Shown here piece by piece: positions 18,533 to 26,788 of a stretch of DNA of 64,000 nucleotides. The stretch comes from G963662675 sp963662675 (GTDB lineage: Bacteria > Bacteroidota > Bacteroidia > Bacteroidales > Prolixibacteraceae), in contig CAXXHP010000001.1 of assembly GCA_963662675.2 (NCBI GenBank), positions 186,001 to 250,000 of the forward strand, written 5' to 3'. Numbering within the stretch: the stretch's first letter is position 1; each line of letters opens with the position of its first letter. The position numbers and the translations under genes are program-made. A model generated the notes under the pieces. The model did not search any database, had not been told where the DNA came from, and saw only the letters and a list, made by a program, of their open reading frames with translations.

Positions 18533-19357
18533 ATGTCTGCAGCTTTAGAAGAAAAAAAAAGAAAAGTTACCACGTTCCGCTTAAAAGAAATGAAGGATCG
18601 AGGAGAAAAAATATCAATGCTCACGGCTTATGATTACTCAATGGCATCTATTATAGATCAGGCTGGCATGGATGTAATTTTAGTTGGTGATTCTGCATCA
18701 AATGTGATGGCCGGAAACACAACAACCCTTCCCATGACACTTGATCAGATCATTTATCATGGGTGCTCTGTAATGAAAGCGGTCAAACAAGCTCTGGTAG
18801 TTGTTGATATGCCATTCGGAACATGTTCAGGGAACCCATATACTTCATTGGATGCGGCTATACGGATAATGAAGGACACTGGAGCTGACACACTAAAGAT
18901 TGAAGGTGGCGAAGAGATAATTGACGACATTAAAATGATTATAGATGCCGGCATACCCGTTATGGGACACTTAGGATTAATGCCACAATCAATTAATAAA
19001 TACGGCACATATACGGTAAGAGCAAAAGAACAAGCTGAAGCAGAAAAGTTGATCCATGATGCAATGCTTTTAGAGAAAGTAGGATGTTATGCTATAACGT
19101 TTGAAAAGATACCTGCAAAATTAGCAGGTGAGATAACGTCAAAATTAACAATCCCAACGATTGGGATTGGTGCAGGACAATATGTCGACGGACAGGTTTT
19201 GGTAATGCATGATATGTTGGGCATAAACAGAGAGTTTTCCCCTAAGTTTTTAAGACGATATGAGGATTTACACTCAATTATACACAATGCAGTTTCACGC
19301 TATATTGAAGACGTAAAGTCCACGAATTTCCCAAATGATAATGAATCCTACCATTAG
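18533..19357 (+). CDS. panB: 3-methyl-2-oxobutanoate hydroxymethyltransferase PanB
   Basis: A 274-residue cytosolic enzyme that makes ketopantoate from 2-oxoisovalerate with methylene-tetrahydrofolate, the first step of pantothenate and CoA synthesis. Family motifs: KISMLTAYDYSMA near residue 25, the metal-binding VGDSASNVMAG, VVVDMPFG, EGGEE, MGHLGLMPQSIN and IGIGAG. Length is usual. It is followed by a tautomerase-family gene, 82 bases later, in the same direction. No other pantothenate genes are in view, so the gene is dispersed from the rest of its pathway. Confidence 0.95.
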   Translation: MSAALEEKKRKVTTFRLKEMKDRGEKISMLTAYDYSMASIIDQAGMDVILVGDSASNVMAGNTTTLPMTLDQIIYHGCSVMKAVKQALVVVDMPFGTCSGNPYTSLDAAIRIMKDTGADTLKIEGGEEIIDDIKMIIDAGIPVMGHLGLMPQSINKYGTYTVRAKEQAEAEKLIHDAMLLEKVGCYAITFEKIPAKLAGEITSKLTIPTIGIGAGQYVDGQVLVMHDMLGINREFSPKFLRRYEDLHSIIHNAVSRYIEDVKSTNFPNDNESYH

Positions 19358-19439
19358 AGGTGATTATGAATTATATCTTCACTTTATTGAAGAGTAATAA
19401 TTTAAGATAAAAACAGCAAAAATTTTTAAAATTCAAATT

Positions 19440-19661
19440 ATGCCACATGTAATCGTAAAAATGTATCCGGGAAACACGGAGGACCAAAAAAACAAAATAA
19501 GCGAAGAAATTACGAAAGCCATCATGAACATCGCAAACAAATCCGAAGCGTCTGTTTCTGTTGCGATTGAAGAGATTGAAGAGAGTGAATGGATGGAAAA
19601 GGTCTATGACACTGATATTAGGCCAAACCTTGAAAGCCTGTACAAAAAACCAGGATATTAA
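19440..19661 (+). CDS. Tautomerase-family protein (4-oxalocrotonate tautomerase-like)
   Basis: A 73-residue protein. Pro2 follows the initiator Met (MPHVIVKMYPG), so removal of Met would expose the N-terminal proline that acts as general base in this superfamily. The rest (KNKISEEITKAIMNI, then VSVAIEEIEESEW) gives the beta-alpha-beta fold of the small tautomerases, nearest to the PptA type. These act on enol or keto compounds; the substrate here is unknown. It lies between panB and a beta-helix gene in the same orientation. Confidence 0.85.
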   Translation: MPHVIVKMYPGNTEDQKNKISEEITKAIMNIANKSEASVSVAIEEIEESEWMEKVYDTDIRPNLESLYKKPGY

Positions 19662-19696
19662 AGATGTTGTAACTATGTAATCTATAAAATGTGAAG

Positions 19697-20785
19697 ATGA
19701 AAAATTTACTTGGAATAGTTGTATTTATACTTTTAATAACAGCACAAACGACTGCTTTCTCTCAAAATAAAAAGGAGTTATATGTTAGTGCAGCCAGCGG
19801 TGATAATCAAAACTCTGGAACAAAAGAGAACCCATTGAGAACCTTATATGAAGCAGCTGATCGTGTTAACAAGGCTAATGGGAAAGGGGCATTAACAATT
19901 TATATTGAAGAAGGTATTTATGGATTGGATGCCACAGTGACTTTTCATCCTGTAAATTGGCATTTTACTGAAGAAGAACGTTTGACCATACGGGCTGCTA
20001 CTTTACCTGATGATGTAGATTGGGATCACGGTAAAATGCCAGTAATTATTTCAACAATGCCTCTTGATTTCAAGCCCAATGGAAATGATGATCCGATAGG
20101 AGGTGCTTCATATGGTATTCAAATTGAAACAGAACATGTTACTATTCAGGGATTACGTGTTTTAGGAACACCTGTCCATGAAAGGCCAGAGGAAAGCCAG
20201 GTGAGACGAAATTATCCAATCGTTCGTGAAGGACGTGATCTGGATGACCTGCGTATTACTCAATGTCTGTTTGTTGGAGACCAGCAAGCTATTCCAAACC
20301 ATTTGGGAATACTTGCAAGTGGTCAAGGTGTTGTTGTGGATCACTGTGTATTTTATCATTGTAAAGATGCTATCGTACTCTGGTTTTCTGATGAACCTGC
20401 CGAACGATGTGAAATACATCATAACCTTTTCATAGGGAATTATGGTGCTGCAATTTGGTCGTGGACAGCTGCAGCGGATTTGAAATTTTATAACAATGTT
20501 ATAACGAACCAAAATATTTTTTGGGTGCTAGATAGAGGTGAAGAAAACTCTTTTAAACTTTCCAATTCTATGATCGTTGGTTATAATGAGTTTGTAAATA
20601 AGGGTGGAGGAGCATTTGGATTTGGTGAAAAAGGCAATCCCAAAAAATTGAAGTTAGACGATGATGTAATTGTTGAAAAAGAAGGCTCTTTACAGATTGA
20701 ATTAGATCAAACAAAAAGGAATTACATGCATATCGTATCCGGCACCCCCGGTGCTGATTTAGGAGCTGGCTTATTTGTTAAATAG
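19697..20785 (+). CDS. Secreted right-handed beta-helix protein (copy 1)
   Basis: A 362-residue secreted protein with signal peptide (MKNLLGIVVF, cleavage near AFSQ). The mature start ELYVSAASGDNQNSGTKENP and a phrase for an ordinary DUF1565-type opening (NPLRTLYEAADRV) lead into a parallel beta-helix with repeated turns (HVTIQGLRVLG, VVVDHCVFYHC, CEIHHNLFIGN). Such folds occur in pectate lyases, dextranases and epimerases. No catalytic set is certain. It is clearly homologous over its full length to the minus-strand gene at 44664-45785. A second in-frame ATG two codons upstream (19691) is possible. Confidence 0.72.
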   Translation: MKNLLGIVVFILLITAQTTAFSQNKKELYVSAASGDNQNSGTKENPLRTLYEAADRVNKANGKGALTIYIEEGIYGLDATVTFHPVNWHFTEEERLTIRAATLPDDVDWDHGKMPVIISTMPLDFKPNGNDDPIGGASYGIQIETEHVTIQGLRVLGTPVHERPEESQVRRNYPIVREGRDLDDLRITQCLFVGDQQAIPNHLGILASGQGVVVDHCVFYHCKDAIVLWFSDEPAERCEIHHNLFIGNYGAAIWSWTAAADLKFYNNVITNQNIFWVLDRGEENSFKLSNSMIVGYNEFVNKGGGAFGFGEKGNPKKLKLDDDVIVEKEGSLQIELDQTKRNYMHIVSGTPGADLGAGLFVK

Positions 20786-20862
20786 CTAATTTGTTTACGA
20801 TTGATCGAAGCAACTTTATTTGCTTGGAATGTGTTATTTATTGGTAAAATTTAAACACCCTC

Positions 20863-22143
20863 ATGAAAGAAATATCCACAGAAGAATTAAAACAAAAGAT
20901 AAAAGATAAGCGTGTAAAAATCATTGATATCCGTCCTGCTGAAGCATACAATGGTTGGTGTCTTATGAATGAACCTAGGGGTGGGCATATCCTCGGTTCG
21001 AAAAGTTTACCATTTAAGTGGTCGAGTTATATGGACTGGATAGAAATGGTAAAACATAAAGAGATTGAACCTGATGATGAACTAATTATCTATGGTTATG
21101 AAAAAGGACAAATCATTAAAATGATTGCGCATTTTGAAAGATCAGGGTATAATAATGTAAGTGGATATTTTAATTTTTTATCAGAATGGTCAGGAAGCGT
21201 TGAGTTGCCATTGGATAAACTTAACCGATTTAAACAATTGGTGTCCGCCAAATGGGTTCATCAGCTCCTAGCTGAAGGATCAGCTCCACATTATAACAAC
21301 AATAACTTTGTCGTTATACATGCACATTACCGCAACAGGGATGCGTACCTGAGTGGTCATATTCCCGGTGCTATAGATATGGACACATTAGCCGTTGAAG
21401 CTCCTGAAACCTGGAATAGAAGATCCGCAGAAGAATTAAAAGAAACATTTGAGAGGCATGGTATAACCGCTGATACAACCGTAATTCTTTATGGCAAATT
21501 TATGCACCCAGATAATGATGATGAGTTTCCCGGGAGCGCTGCCGGTGATATTGGGGCAATTCGAGTTGCATTTATCATGAATTATGCTGGGGTTAAAGAT
21601 GTACGTGTTATGAATGGGGGTTTTCAAGCATGGGAAGACGAGGGATTTGAAATATCATACACTGATGAACTGAAAAATAGAGTTCCTGATTTCGGGGTAA
21701 AAATACCTCAGCTCCCCAAACTTGCAGTTGATACTCCCGAAGCAAAAGAAATTATATCTGGTAAAGATTCTGAATTGGTATGTGTTCGCAGTTGGCCGGA
21801 ATATATAGGTGAAGTAAGTGGTTATAACTACATAGAACCCAAAGGACGTATACCCGGGGCAGTGTTTGCAGATTGTGGGAGTGATGCATATCATATGGAA
21901 AACTATCGCAACTTCGATAATACAACCCGTGAATTTCATGAAATTGCTGAACTATGGAAAAGAAATGGGATTACTCCGGATAAACATCTTGCCTTTTATT
22001 GTGGAACCGGATGGAGGGGTAGTGAGGCCTGGTTTAACGCTTGGTTGATGGGATGGCCCAACGTTTCAGTATATGACGGAGGATGGTTTGAATGGAGTGC
22101 GGATCCCAAAAATCCTTTCGAAACAGGTGTGCCTAATCAATAA
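20863..22143 (+). CDS. eanB: Rhodanese-type sulfurtransferase, probable EanB (anaerobic ergothioneine synthase)
   Basis: A 426-residue protein of three rhodanese-like domains: about 1-120, 125-265 and 285-420. Only the third keeps the catalytic Cys, C380 in the loop CGTGWRGS; the equivalent loops of domains 1 and 2 (IYGYEKGQ and LYGKFMHPD) have none. The next gene, 26 bases on, is a histidine N-alpha-methyltransferase. This rhodanese/methyltransferase pair is the arrangement of EanB and EanA in green sulfur bacteria, where EanB moves polysulfide sulfur to hercynine to give ergothioneine without oxygen. EanB of Chlorobium uses Cys412 and Tyr353, 59 residues apart (from memory); here Y321 and C380 are also 59 apart. 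Assignment is by context and motifs. Confidence 0.72.
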   Translation: MKEISTEELKQKIKDKRVKIIDIRPAEAYNGWCLMNEPRGGHILGSKSLPFKWSSYMDWIEMVKHKEIEPDDELIIYGYEKGQIIKMIAHFERSGYNNVSGYFNFLSEWSGSVELPLDKLNRFKQLVSAKWVHQLLAEGSAPHYNNNNFVVIHAHYRNRDAYLSGHIPGAIDMDTLAVEAPETWNRRSAEELKETFERHGITADTTVILYGKFMHPDNDDEFPGSAAGDIGAIRVAFIMNYAGVKDVRVMNGGFQAWEDEGFEISYTDELKNRVPDFGVKIPQLPKLAVDTPEAKEIISGKDSELVCVRSWPEYIGEVSGYNYIEPKGRIPGAVFADCGSDAYHMENYRNFDNTTREFHEIAELWKRNGITPDKHLAFYCGTGWRGSEAWFNAWLMGWPNVSVYDGGWFEWSADPKNPFETGVPNQ

Positions 22144-22169
22144 ATTAATTTCATTTTAATACGTGTTTA

Positions 22170-23174
22170 ATGAATTTTTCAGATCCTTCATATATTATAA
22201 ATGAACAGGTTGGTATAACCAGTTTGTATAAACAGCAAAGTCGCAAGGAAACGATTAGGGAGATTTCCGAAGGATTAGCTTCAGAACAAAAACACATTTC
22301 AAGTAGCTTTTTTTACGATGACAGGGGATCGGTATTATTTGAAGAGATTACCAAGCTCGATGAATATTATCCAACCCGAACCGAGATGTCAATTCTCAAA
22401 GATATTTCTCATTCGTTAGTAAAAGAAGTTGGGGAAATTAACATCATTGAGTTGGGAAGTGGAGATTGCTCAAAGATCTCAATTATTCTCGATGCTATCC
22501 CAGAAAACAGATTGTCGGATACCCATTACTTTCCGGTAGATATTAGCGATTCTGCGATTTTGAAATCTGCTGAATTTCTTGCTGAGAAGTATGTCGACAT
22601 TCAGATTCATGGTGTTCATGCCGATTTTACAAAATACATGACTGAACTTCCAGGAACAGAGAATCGATTGATCTGTTTCTTTGGAAGCACTATTGGTAAT
22701 TTTACCCGTGCAAAAGCTGAAAACTTTTTAGTTGAATTGAGACATCGCATGAACCCGGGAGACTCTCTTCTATTAGGTCTTGATATGGTGAAAGATGTTC
22801 CTGTATTGGAAAAGGCATATAATGACAAGAAAGGGATTACTGCGGCTTTCAATAAAAATATTCTCAACGCTGTAAATGCGATTGCTAATACTGATTTTAA
22901 TACTTCTGATTTCAAGCATGTTGCCTTTTATAATCAGGAACAGAGGCGAATTGAGATGCACCTCGAAGCTCAAATGGATATTGTCGTAAAAAGCCCCAAT
23001 TTTCCCCAAAGCATTTATATATCAAAAGGTGAACAAATTCACACTGAAAATTCGCATAAACACACGCGTGAAGACATTGAAGTTTTGGCTGAAAAATCTG
23101 GATTAAGGATTGAGCAAATTTTCATGGATAAGAACGGATATTTTTCGCTTGTAAAATATACTTGTCTTGAGTAA
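22170..23174 (+). CDS. eanA: L-histidine N-alpha-methyltransferase, EgtD/EanA type
   Basis: A 334-residue SAM-dependent enzyme that trimethylates histidine to hercynine. Family marks: FFYDDRGSVLFEEITKLDEY with YYPTRTE, the SAM site ELGSGD at residues 94-99, and FFGSTIGNF. This is the EgtD family (Methyltransf_33). No EgtB sulfoxide synthase or EgtC is present, which argues against the aerobic pathway and for the oxygen-independent EanA/EanB route. The gene follows the probable eanB by 26 bases, so the two are cotranscribed. The product ergothioneine is a cytosolic thiol antioxidant. Confidence 0.87.
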   Translation: MNFSDPSYIINEQVGITSLYKQQSRKETIREISEGLASEQKHISSSFFYDDRGSVLFEEITKLDEYYPTRTEMSILKDISHSLVKEVGEINIIELGSGDCSKISIILDAIPENRLSDTHYFPVDISDSAILKSAEFLAEKYVDIQIHGVHADFTKYMTELPGTENRLICFFGSTIGNFTRAKAENFLVELRHRMNPGDSLLLGLDMVKDVPVLEKAYNDKKGITAAFNKNILNAVNAIANTDFNTSDFKHVAFYNQEQRRIEMHLEAQMDIVVKSPNFPQSIYISKGEQIHTENSHKHTREDIEVLAEKSGLRIEQIFMDKNGYFSLVKYTCLE

Positions 23175-23187
23175 CAAGTGAATTAAT

Positions 23188-24156
23188 CTATATTAAGACG
23201 ACTATTTTTCCATTAGCGTTATTGTTTTCCATTAGTTTATGGGCTTCAACTATTTCATCCAGGGTAAAAACATTACCCGGGTTTAGTTTTATCTGTCCAT
23301 TTTCAACTGATTGAATAAAATCCTGAAAAACATTAGCGGAACTTCGAATTTCACCACTATCATAAACGGTAAAATGTACCGTTGAAGGAATAAATTCCAT
23401 AGGGGAAAAATCAGTGATCGACCATGTTTCAGAGAGCATTCCTGTCATGCAAACTGTACCTCCCGGGTTGACGCATTTCAGGGAGTCTTTCAATGTTATT
23501 GCACCAACCAGTTCTAAAACTTTATCTACTCCATTTGGAAATATTTCACGGACTTTCTCTTCTAGTTTTCCATCATCGATCAATACATTGGATGCTCCAT
23601 GGTTCAAAAGCATTTTCTTTTTTAGTTCATTGCGGGTAGTTGCAACGACATTCAATCCCATATTTTCCGCAATTTGTATCGAAAGTAATCCAACCGAAGA
23701 AGTTCCGCCCCTTACTAATAAGGTTTCTCCTTTTTGAATTTTCATTGCCAAATTAAGAGACCCGTGCACCGTCTGGTACAGTTCCGGAATGGTTCCTAAT
23801 ATCTCCCATGCTAACTTGCTATTAATAGGGTGTATGATTACTTTCGGCAAAACAGCATATTCTGCATAACTACCATCAAAGTCTCGTCCCATGCCTCCCA
23901 TGTGTGCCATTATTTGCTGGCCTTTCTTGTATTCTCCCGACAGATCGAGTTCTACCTCTCCCACACACTCAATGCCTAATATCCGAGGGAAAGTTACATT
24001 TGGGGACATGCCTTTTCGTGTCATTAACTCCGAGCGATTTAACCCAAATGCTTTTACTTTTATCAATACTTCTCCAGTTTTTGGTTGTGGAATCGGACGA
24101 TCTTCAATGATTAAGTTTTCAGCTTTCCCCGGTGAGTATAATACTGCTGCTTTCAT
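23188..24156 (-). CDS. Zinc-independent quinone oxidoreductase / MDR dehydrogenase
   Basis: A 322-residue member of the medium-chain dehydrogenase superfamily. The N-terminal GroES-like domain has AFGLNRSELMTRKGM and GIECVGEV; the nucleotide-binding motif GGTSSVG is at residues 150-156, followed by a Rossmann fold. The catalytic zinc ligands of alcohol dehydrogenases are absent, as in NADPH:quinone reductases. It lies 13 bases downstream of an HxlR regulator gene in the same operon, which fits induction by quinones or other electrophiles. Its 3' end is 13 bases from that of eanA on the other strand. Confidence 0.85.
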   Translation of the reverse strand: MKAAVLYSPGKAENLIIEDRPIPQPKTGEVLIKVKAFGLNRSELMTRKGMSPNVTFPRILGIECVGEVELDLSGEYKKGQQIMAHMGGMGRDFDGSYAEYAVLPKVIIHPINSKLAWEILGTIPELYQTVHGSLNLAMKIQKGETLLVRGGTSSVGLLSIQIAENMGLNVVATTRNELKKKMLLNHGASNVLIDDGKLEEKVREIFPNGVDKVLELVGAITLKDSLKCVNPGGTVCMTGMLSETWSITDFSPMEFIPSTVHFTVYDSGEIRSSANVFQDFIQSVENGQIKLNPGNVFTLDEIVEAHKLMENNNANGKIVVLI

Positions 24157-24169
24157 ATTCTTTCATGCA

Positions 24170-24505
24170 CTAAGAGGTAACGTCATCAAAATGTTCCACC
24201 GCCCAATCAATCATCATCTGGACTACCGGTATAAGTTCTTGTCCGGTTTTAGTCAAAGAATATTCAACCCTCGGAGGTATTTCTTTAAACATTTTTCGTT
24301 TTATCAAATGATCTTCTTCCAGACGCTTTAATGTACTGGATAACATTTTTTGTGAAATATCAGGAATTGCTGTCCGAAGGTCTTTATATCGTAGAACCTC
24401 CGATTCTCTCAAATTTATTAGAATCAATAAAGACCATTTGTCACTCATTCTGCTTAGCACATTTCGGACGGGACATGTGGGGTATTGAAGATCCAACTTT
24501 TTCAT
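24170..24505 (-). CDS. HxlR-family transcriptional regulator
   Basis: A 111-residue winged-helix protein: CPVRNVLSRMSDKWSLLIL, then RYKDLRTAIPDISQKMLSSTL (recognition helix) and the wing RVEYSLTKTG. A Cys (C11, before PVRNV) sits where the redox-sensing cysteine of HxlR/YodB regulators is found. It heads the operon with the quinone oxidoreductase and is divergent from a quinol-monooxygenase-like gene at 24725. In this family the regulator usually represses the neighbouring oxidoreductase until oxidised by diamide, quinones or aldehydes. A 36-base motif upstream is shared with the remnant locus at 17.4 kb. Confidence 0.92.
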   Translation of the reverse strand: MKKLDLQYPTCPVRNVLSRMSDKWSLLILINLRESEVLRYKDLRTAIPDISQKMLSSTLKRLEEDHLIKRKMFKEIPPRVEYSLTKTGQELIPVVQMMIDWAVEHFDDVTS

Positions 24506-24640
24506 AATTGAAGTATTACTTTTCTTTCAAAAATATAAAAACCCGAAGATAGAGTAATGTATTTTTGTAATTATTACACTCAAAAAGAGAGTCGTGGTCT
24601 TCTTTTTAAAATGTTGCTGTTTAATGATTTGGAAATCAGT

Positions 24641-24676
24641 AATTCTAACCTTGTAGGTGTGTAAGTTACCAACTTG
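24641..24676. promoter_or_regulatory. Candidate HxlR operator (shared motif)
   Basis: Counterpart of 17360-17395, identical at 29 of 36 positions. It includes a 13-base dyad, AAGTT-ACC-AACTT. It lies between the HxlR gene (start 24505) and the monooxygenase gene (start 24725), 49 bases before the latter. Confidence 0.55.
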
Positions 24677-24724
24677 ACAATAAAATTACCTTTAGGTACA
24701 TTTGATCAATTAAAACTAACAAAA

Positions 24725-25084
24725 ATGAAAAAAATATTATTTGCACTTGTGGTATTAGGCCTATCAATAAGCGCTATTGGCCAAGAAAAAAACACAGAAC
24801 CAATGAAAAAAGTAGTTGTAGCAAGGCTGGATATTAAGCCGGAAGTCGTTGATCAGTTTCTTCAATCTGCAGAAAAAGTAGTTAATGAAACACGCAAAGA
24901 AGAAGGTTGCATCACTTACATTCTTTATAAAAGTTGTTTCAGTCCGGAGAATGAATTCTTCTTTTATGAAGAATATAAGAATCAGGAGGCTTTAGATTAT
25001 CACAATGGCTCTAAACACCTTAGTGCGTTTTTTGCCAATATAACACCGATGCTAGCAGGTGATCCAATTGTGGATGTGTACTAG
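24725..25084 (+). CDS. Antibiotic biosynthesis monooxygenase (ABM) domain protein, exported
   Basis: A 119-residue protein with a signal peptide (MKKILFALVVLGLSISAIGQ), then one ABM ferredoxin-like domain (VVARLDIKPEVVDQFLQ, GCITYILYKSC, FFFYEEYKNQEAL and HLSAFF). ABM proteins without cofactor oxidise quinols; family members such as YgiN act on menadiol. The start at 24725 is chosen because it gives a clean signal peptide; an upstream in-frame ATG at 24674 would put a polar extension in front and would overlap the operator-like motif. It is divergent from the HxlR gene and is likely controlled by it. Confidence 0.8.
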   Translation: MKKILFALVVLGLSISAIGQEKNTEPMKKVVVARLDIKPEVVDQFLQSAEKVVNETRKEEGCITYILYKSCFSPENEFFFYEEYKNQEALDYHNGSKHLSAFFANITPMLAGDPIVDVY

Positions 25085-25111
25085 TTTTTAGAATGGATGT
25101 TTTTTCATTAT

Positions 25112-25130
25112 AAAGGAGCTTAACTTTTTG
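25112..25130 (+). promoter_or_regulatory. Ribosome-binding site and TTG start of the macrodomain gene
   Basis: AAAGGAG at 25112-25118 stands 9 bases before a TTG start at 25128. Two nearby ATG codons (25093 and 25097) are out of frame. A Shine-Dalgarno site this good is rare in this window and supports the unusual TTG start. Confidence 0.7.
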
Positions 25131-25907
25131 GATAGCCTGAATTACATATTGGAGAAATTATTTGATGCTATGCCGGAATACAGGCATGTTCAAATTCCAG
25201 AAGACAGATGTGGGAAACGAAAGCTGATGAGATCATTCATAAATGTTCTTCCTCCAATTGAAATGTCAGATGAATTTATAAAAGCACAAAATGAAGAACT
25301 GGCTGTCCAATTATTAGAGAAAGGAATTGTAGCGGTTGATTCAATTGTACCATCAGGAACAGATATCCGATTAAGGCTGTGGAAAGGAGATATTACACGT
25401 CTTAAAACAGATGCTATAGTGAATGCTGCAAATCGCCAAATGCTGGGATGTTTTGCCCCGTTGCATGGGTGTATTGATAATGCGATACACTCGGCCGCAG
25501 GTCTGCAACTCCGAAATGAATGTCACAAATTAATGGTTCAACAGGGTAGGGAAGAAGCTACTGGCTCAGCAAAAATCACGAGTGGATACAATCTGCCGGC
25601 AGATTATGTCATTCATACAGTTGGCCCGATTATACAAAATGATAAAGTTTCATTAGAAGATGAAAAACTGTTGGCATCTTGTTATCAGTCATGTTTGCAG
25701 ATAGCTGATGATAATAACTTGAAAAGTATCGCATTTTGCTGCATATCAACTGGGGAATACAGGTTTCCTAATCAAAGAGCAGCCGAAATCGCTGTAGGTA
25801 CAGTTTCAAGCTATTTTGAGAACAAGCAAAAATCGTCTCTGGAAACCATTGTGTTTAACGTGTTTAAGGATTTGGATCATGCTATTTATATGGATTTAAT
25901 TGGATGA
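25128..25907 (+). CDS. Zinc-type macrodomain protein, probable protein-ADP-ribose hydrolase
   Basis: A 259-residue protein starting with TTG. An N-terminal helical extension (residues 1-75) leads into a macrodomain: DAIVNAAN at 95-102, then CFAPLHGC (C108, H113, C115), CIDNAIHSAAG, and later the loop CCISTGEY. The Cys-His-Cys set is the mark of zinc-dependent macrodomains, which remove ADP-ribose attached by SirTM; relatives from Staphylococcus and Streptococcus do this on lipoylated GcvH-L. It overlaps the sirtuin gene by four bases (ATGA), so the eraser and writer are coupled. Role by family and context; not tested here. Confidence 0.88.
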   Translation: MDSLNYILEKLFDAMPEYRHVQIPEDRCGKRKLMRSFINVLPPIEMSDEFIKAQNEELAVQLLEKGIVAVDSIVPSGTDIRLRLWKGDITRLKTDAIVNAANRQMLGCFAPLHGCIDNAIHSAAGLQLRNECHKLMVQQGREEATGSAKITSGYNLPADYVIHTVGPIIQNDKVSLEDEKLLASCYQSCLQIADDNNLKSIAFCCISTGEYRFPNQRAAEIAVGTVSSYFENKQKSSLETIVFNVFKDLDHAIYMDLIG

Positions 25908-26788
25908 ATAACTATTCCGAAAGAATAAAGCAAGCCTGTCATGCTATAGTGGATGCCGACTATTTGGTAGTTGGTGCTGGAGCTGGCCTTTCTGATGCTG
26001 CCGGTCTTAAATATTCAGGAAAAAGATTTACAGAAAACTTCAAGCCGTTTATTGATAGATATAAGTTTACCGATTTGTACTCATCTAGTTTTTACCCTTT
26101 TAAAACAGAAGAAGAAAGGTGGGCTTATTGGGCAAAACATATCAGTTTAAATCGATACGAAACTCCGGCTACAGAGCTATACTTGGATCTGTTAAAGCTG
26201 GTTCAGCAAAAGGAGTATTTTGTAAAAACGACAAATGTTGAAAGTCAGTTTCACAAGGCTGCTTTTAACAGCCAACGAATATTTGCAATGCAAGGTGACT
26301 ATAGCTTCTTACAATGTGCAAAAGGTTGTCATTCAAAGTTGTATTATAATGAGGACTTAGTTGCAACAATGATTAAGGAAACAAGAGATTGTCGTATTCC
26401 TTCAGAGCTTGTCCCTCGTTGTCCGAAATGTGGTGGTCTTATGGATGTAAACCTTCGGAAAGATGAATATTTTGTGGAAGATGAGAATTGGAATACTGCA
26501 AATCGGAGATACTCTTCATTTTTAAAAAAAGCAGTCAATGGTAAAACGGTACTAATAGAACTGGGTGTTGGGTTTAATACGCCAGGTATTATTCGTTATC
26601 CATTTGAAGAAATGACTTATTTGAATAAGTCTGTGACTTTGATTCGCATCAACAATGACCATCCATTTGGACCGGTTGAGAATGAGAACCAAACCATATC
26701 TTTTAATGAAGATATGAGTGCTGTAATAAATGCTTTAAGAGAAAATAGGAATGCACGACATATGGAATCCATGGCACGGATGTACTAA
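25904..26788 (+). CDS. Class M sirtuin (SirTM), probable protein ADP-ribosyltransferase
   Basis: A 294-residue sirtuin. The NAD-binding loop is GAGAGLSDAAG at 24-34 and a structural zinc site is C138, C142, C173 and C176 (CAKGC, CPKC). The second motif is TTNVESQF (109-116), and the position of the catalytic His of deacetylases is Gln (Q130 in AMQGDYS). This Asn-Gln pair (N111 and Q130, 19 apart) matches the SirTM class, whose members ADP-ribosylate proteins and are not deacetylases; in Streptococcus pyogenes the pair is Asn118/Gln137 (from memory). It sits between a zinc macrodomain gene and a DUF5131 gene with overlaps on both sides. No GcvH-L or lipoate ligase is in this window, so the target is unknown. 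Confidence 0.88.
   Translation: MNNYSERIKQACHAIVDADYLVVGAGAGLSDAAGLKYSGKRFTENFKPFIDRYKFTDLYSSSFYPFKTEEERWAYWAKHISLNRYETPATELYLDLLKLVQQKEYFVKTTNVESQFHKAAFNSQRIFAMQGDYSFLQCAKGCHSKLYYNEDLVATMIKETRDCRIPSELVPRCPKCGGLMDVNLRKDEYFVEDENWNTANRRYSSFLKKAVNGKTVLIELGVGFNTPGIIRYPFEEMTYLNKSVTLIRINNDHPFGPVENENQTISFNEDMSAVINALRENRNARHMESMARMY

Noticed and set aside
20863..23174. Aerobic ergothioneine pathway
   Set aside because: EgtB and EgtC are missing; the partner gene is a rhodanese, not a sulfoxide synthase.
25904..26788. Sirtuin as a protein deacetylase
   Set aside because: The catalytic His is replaced by Gln (Q130), which is typical of the ADP-ribosylating class M, not of deacetylases.
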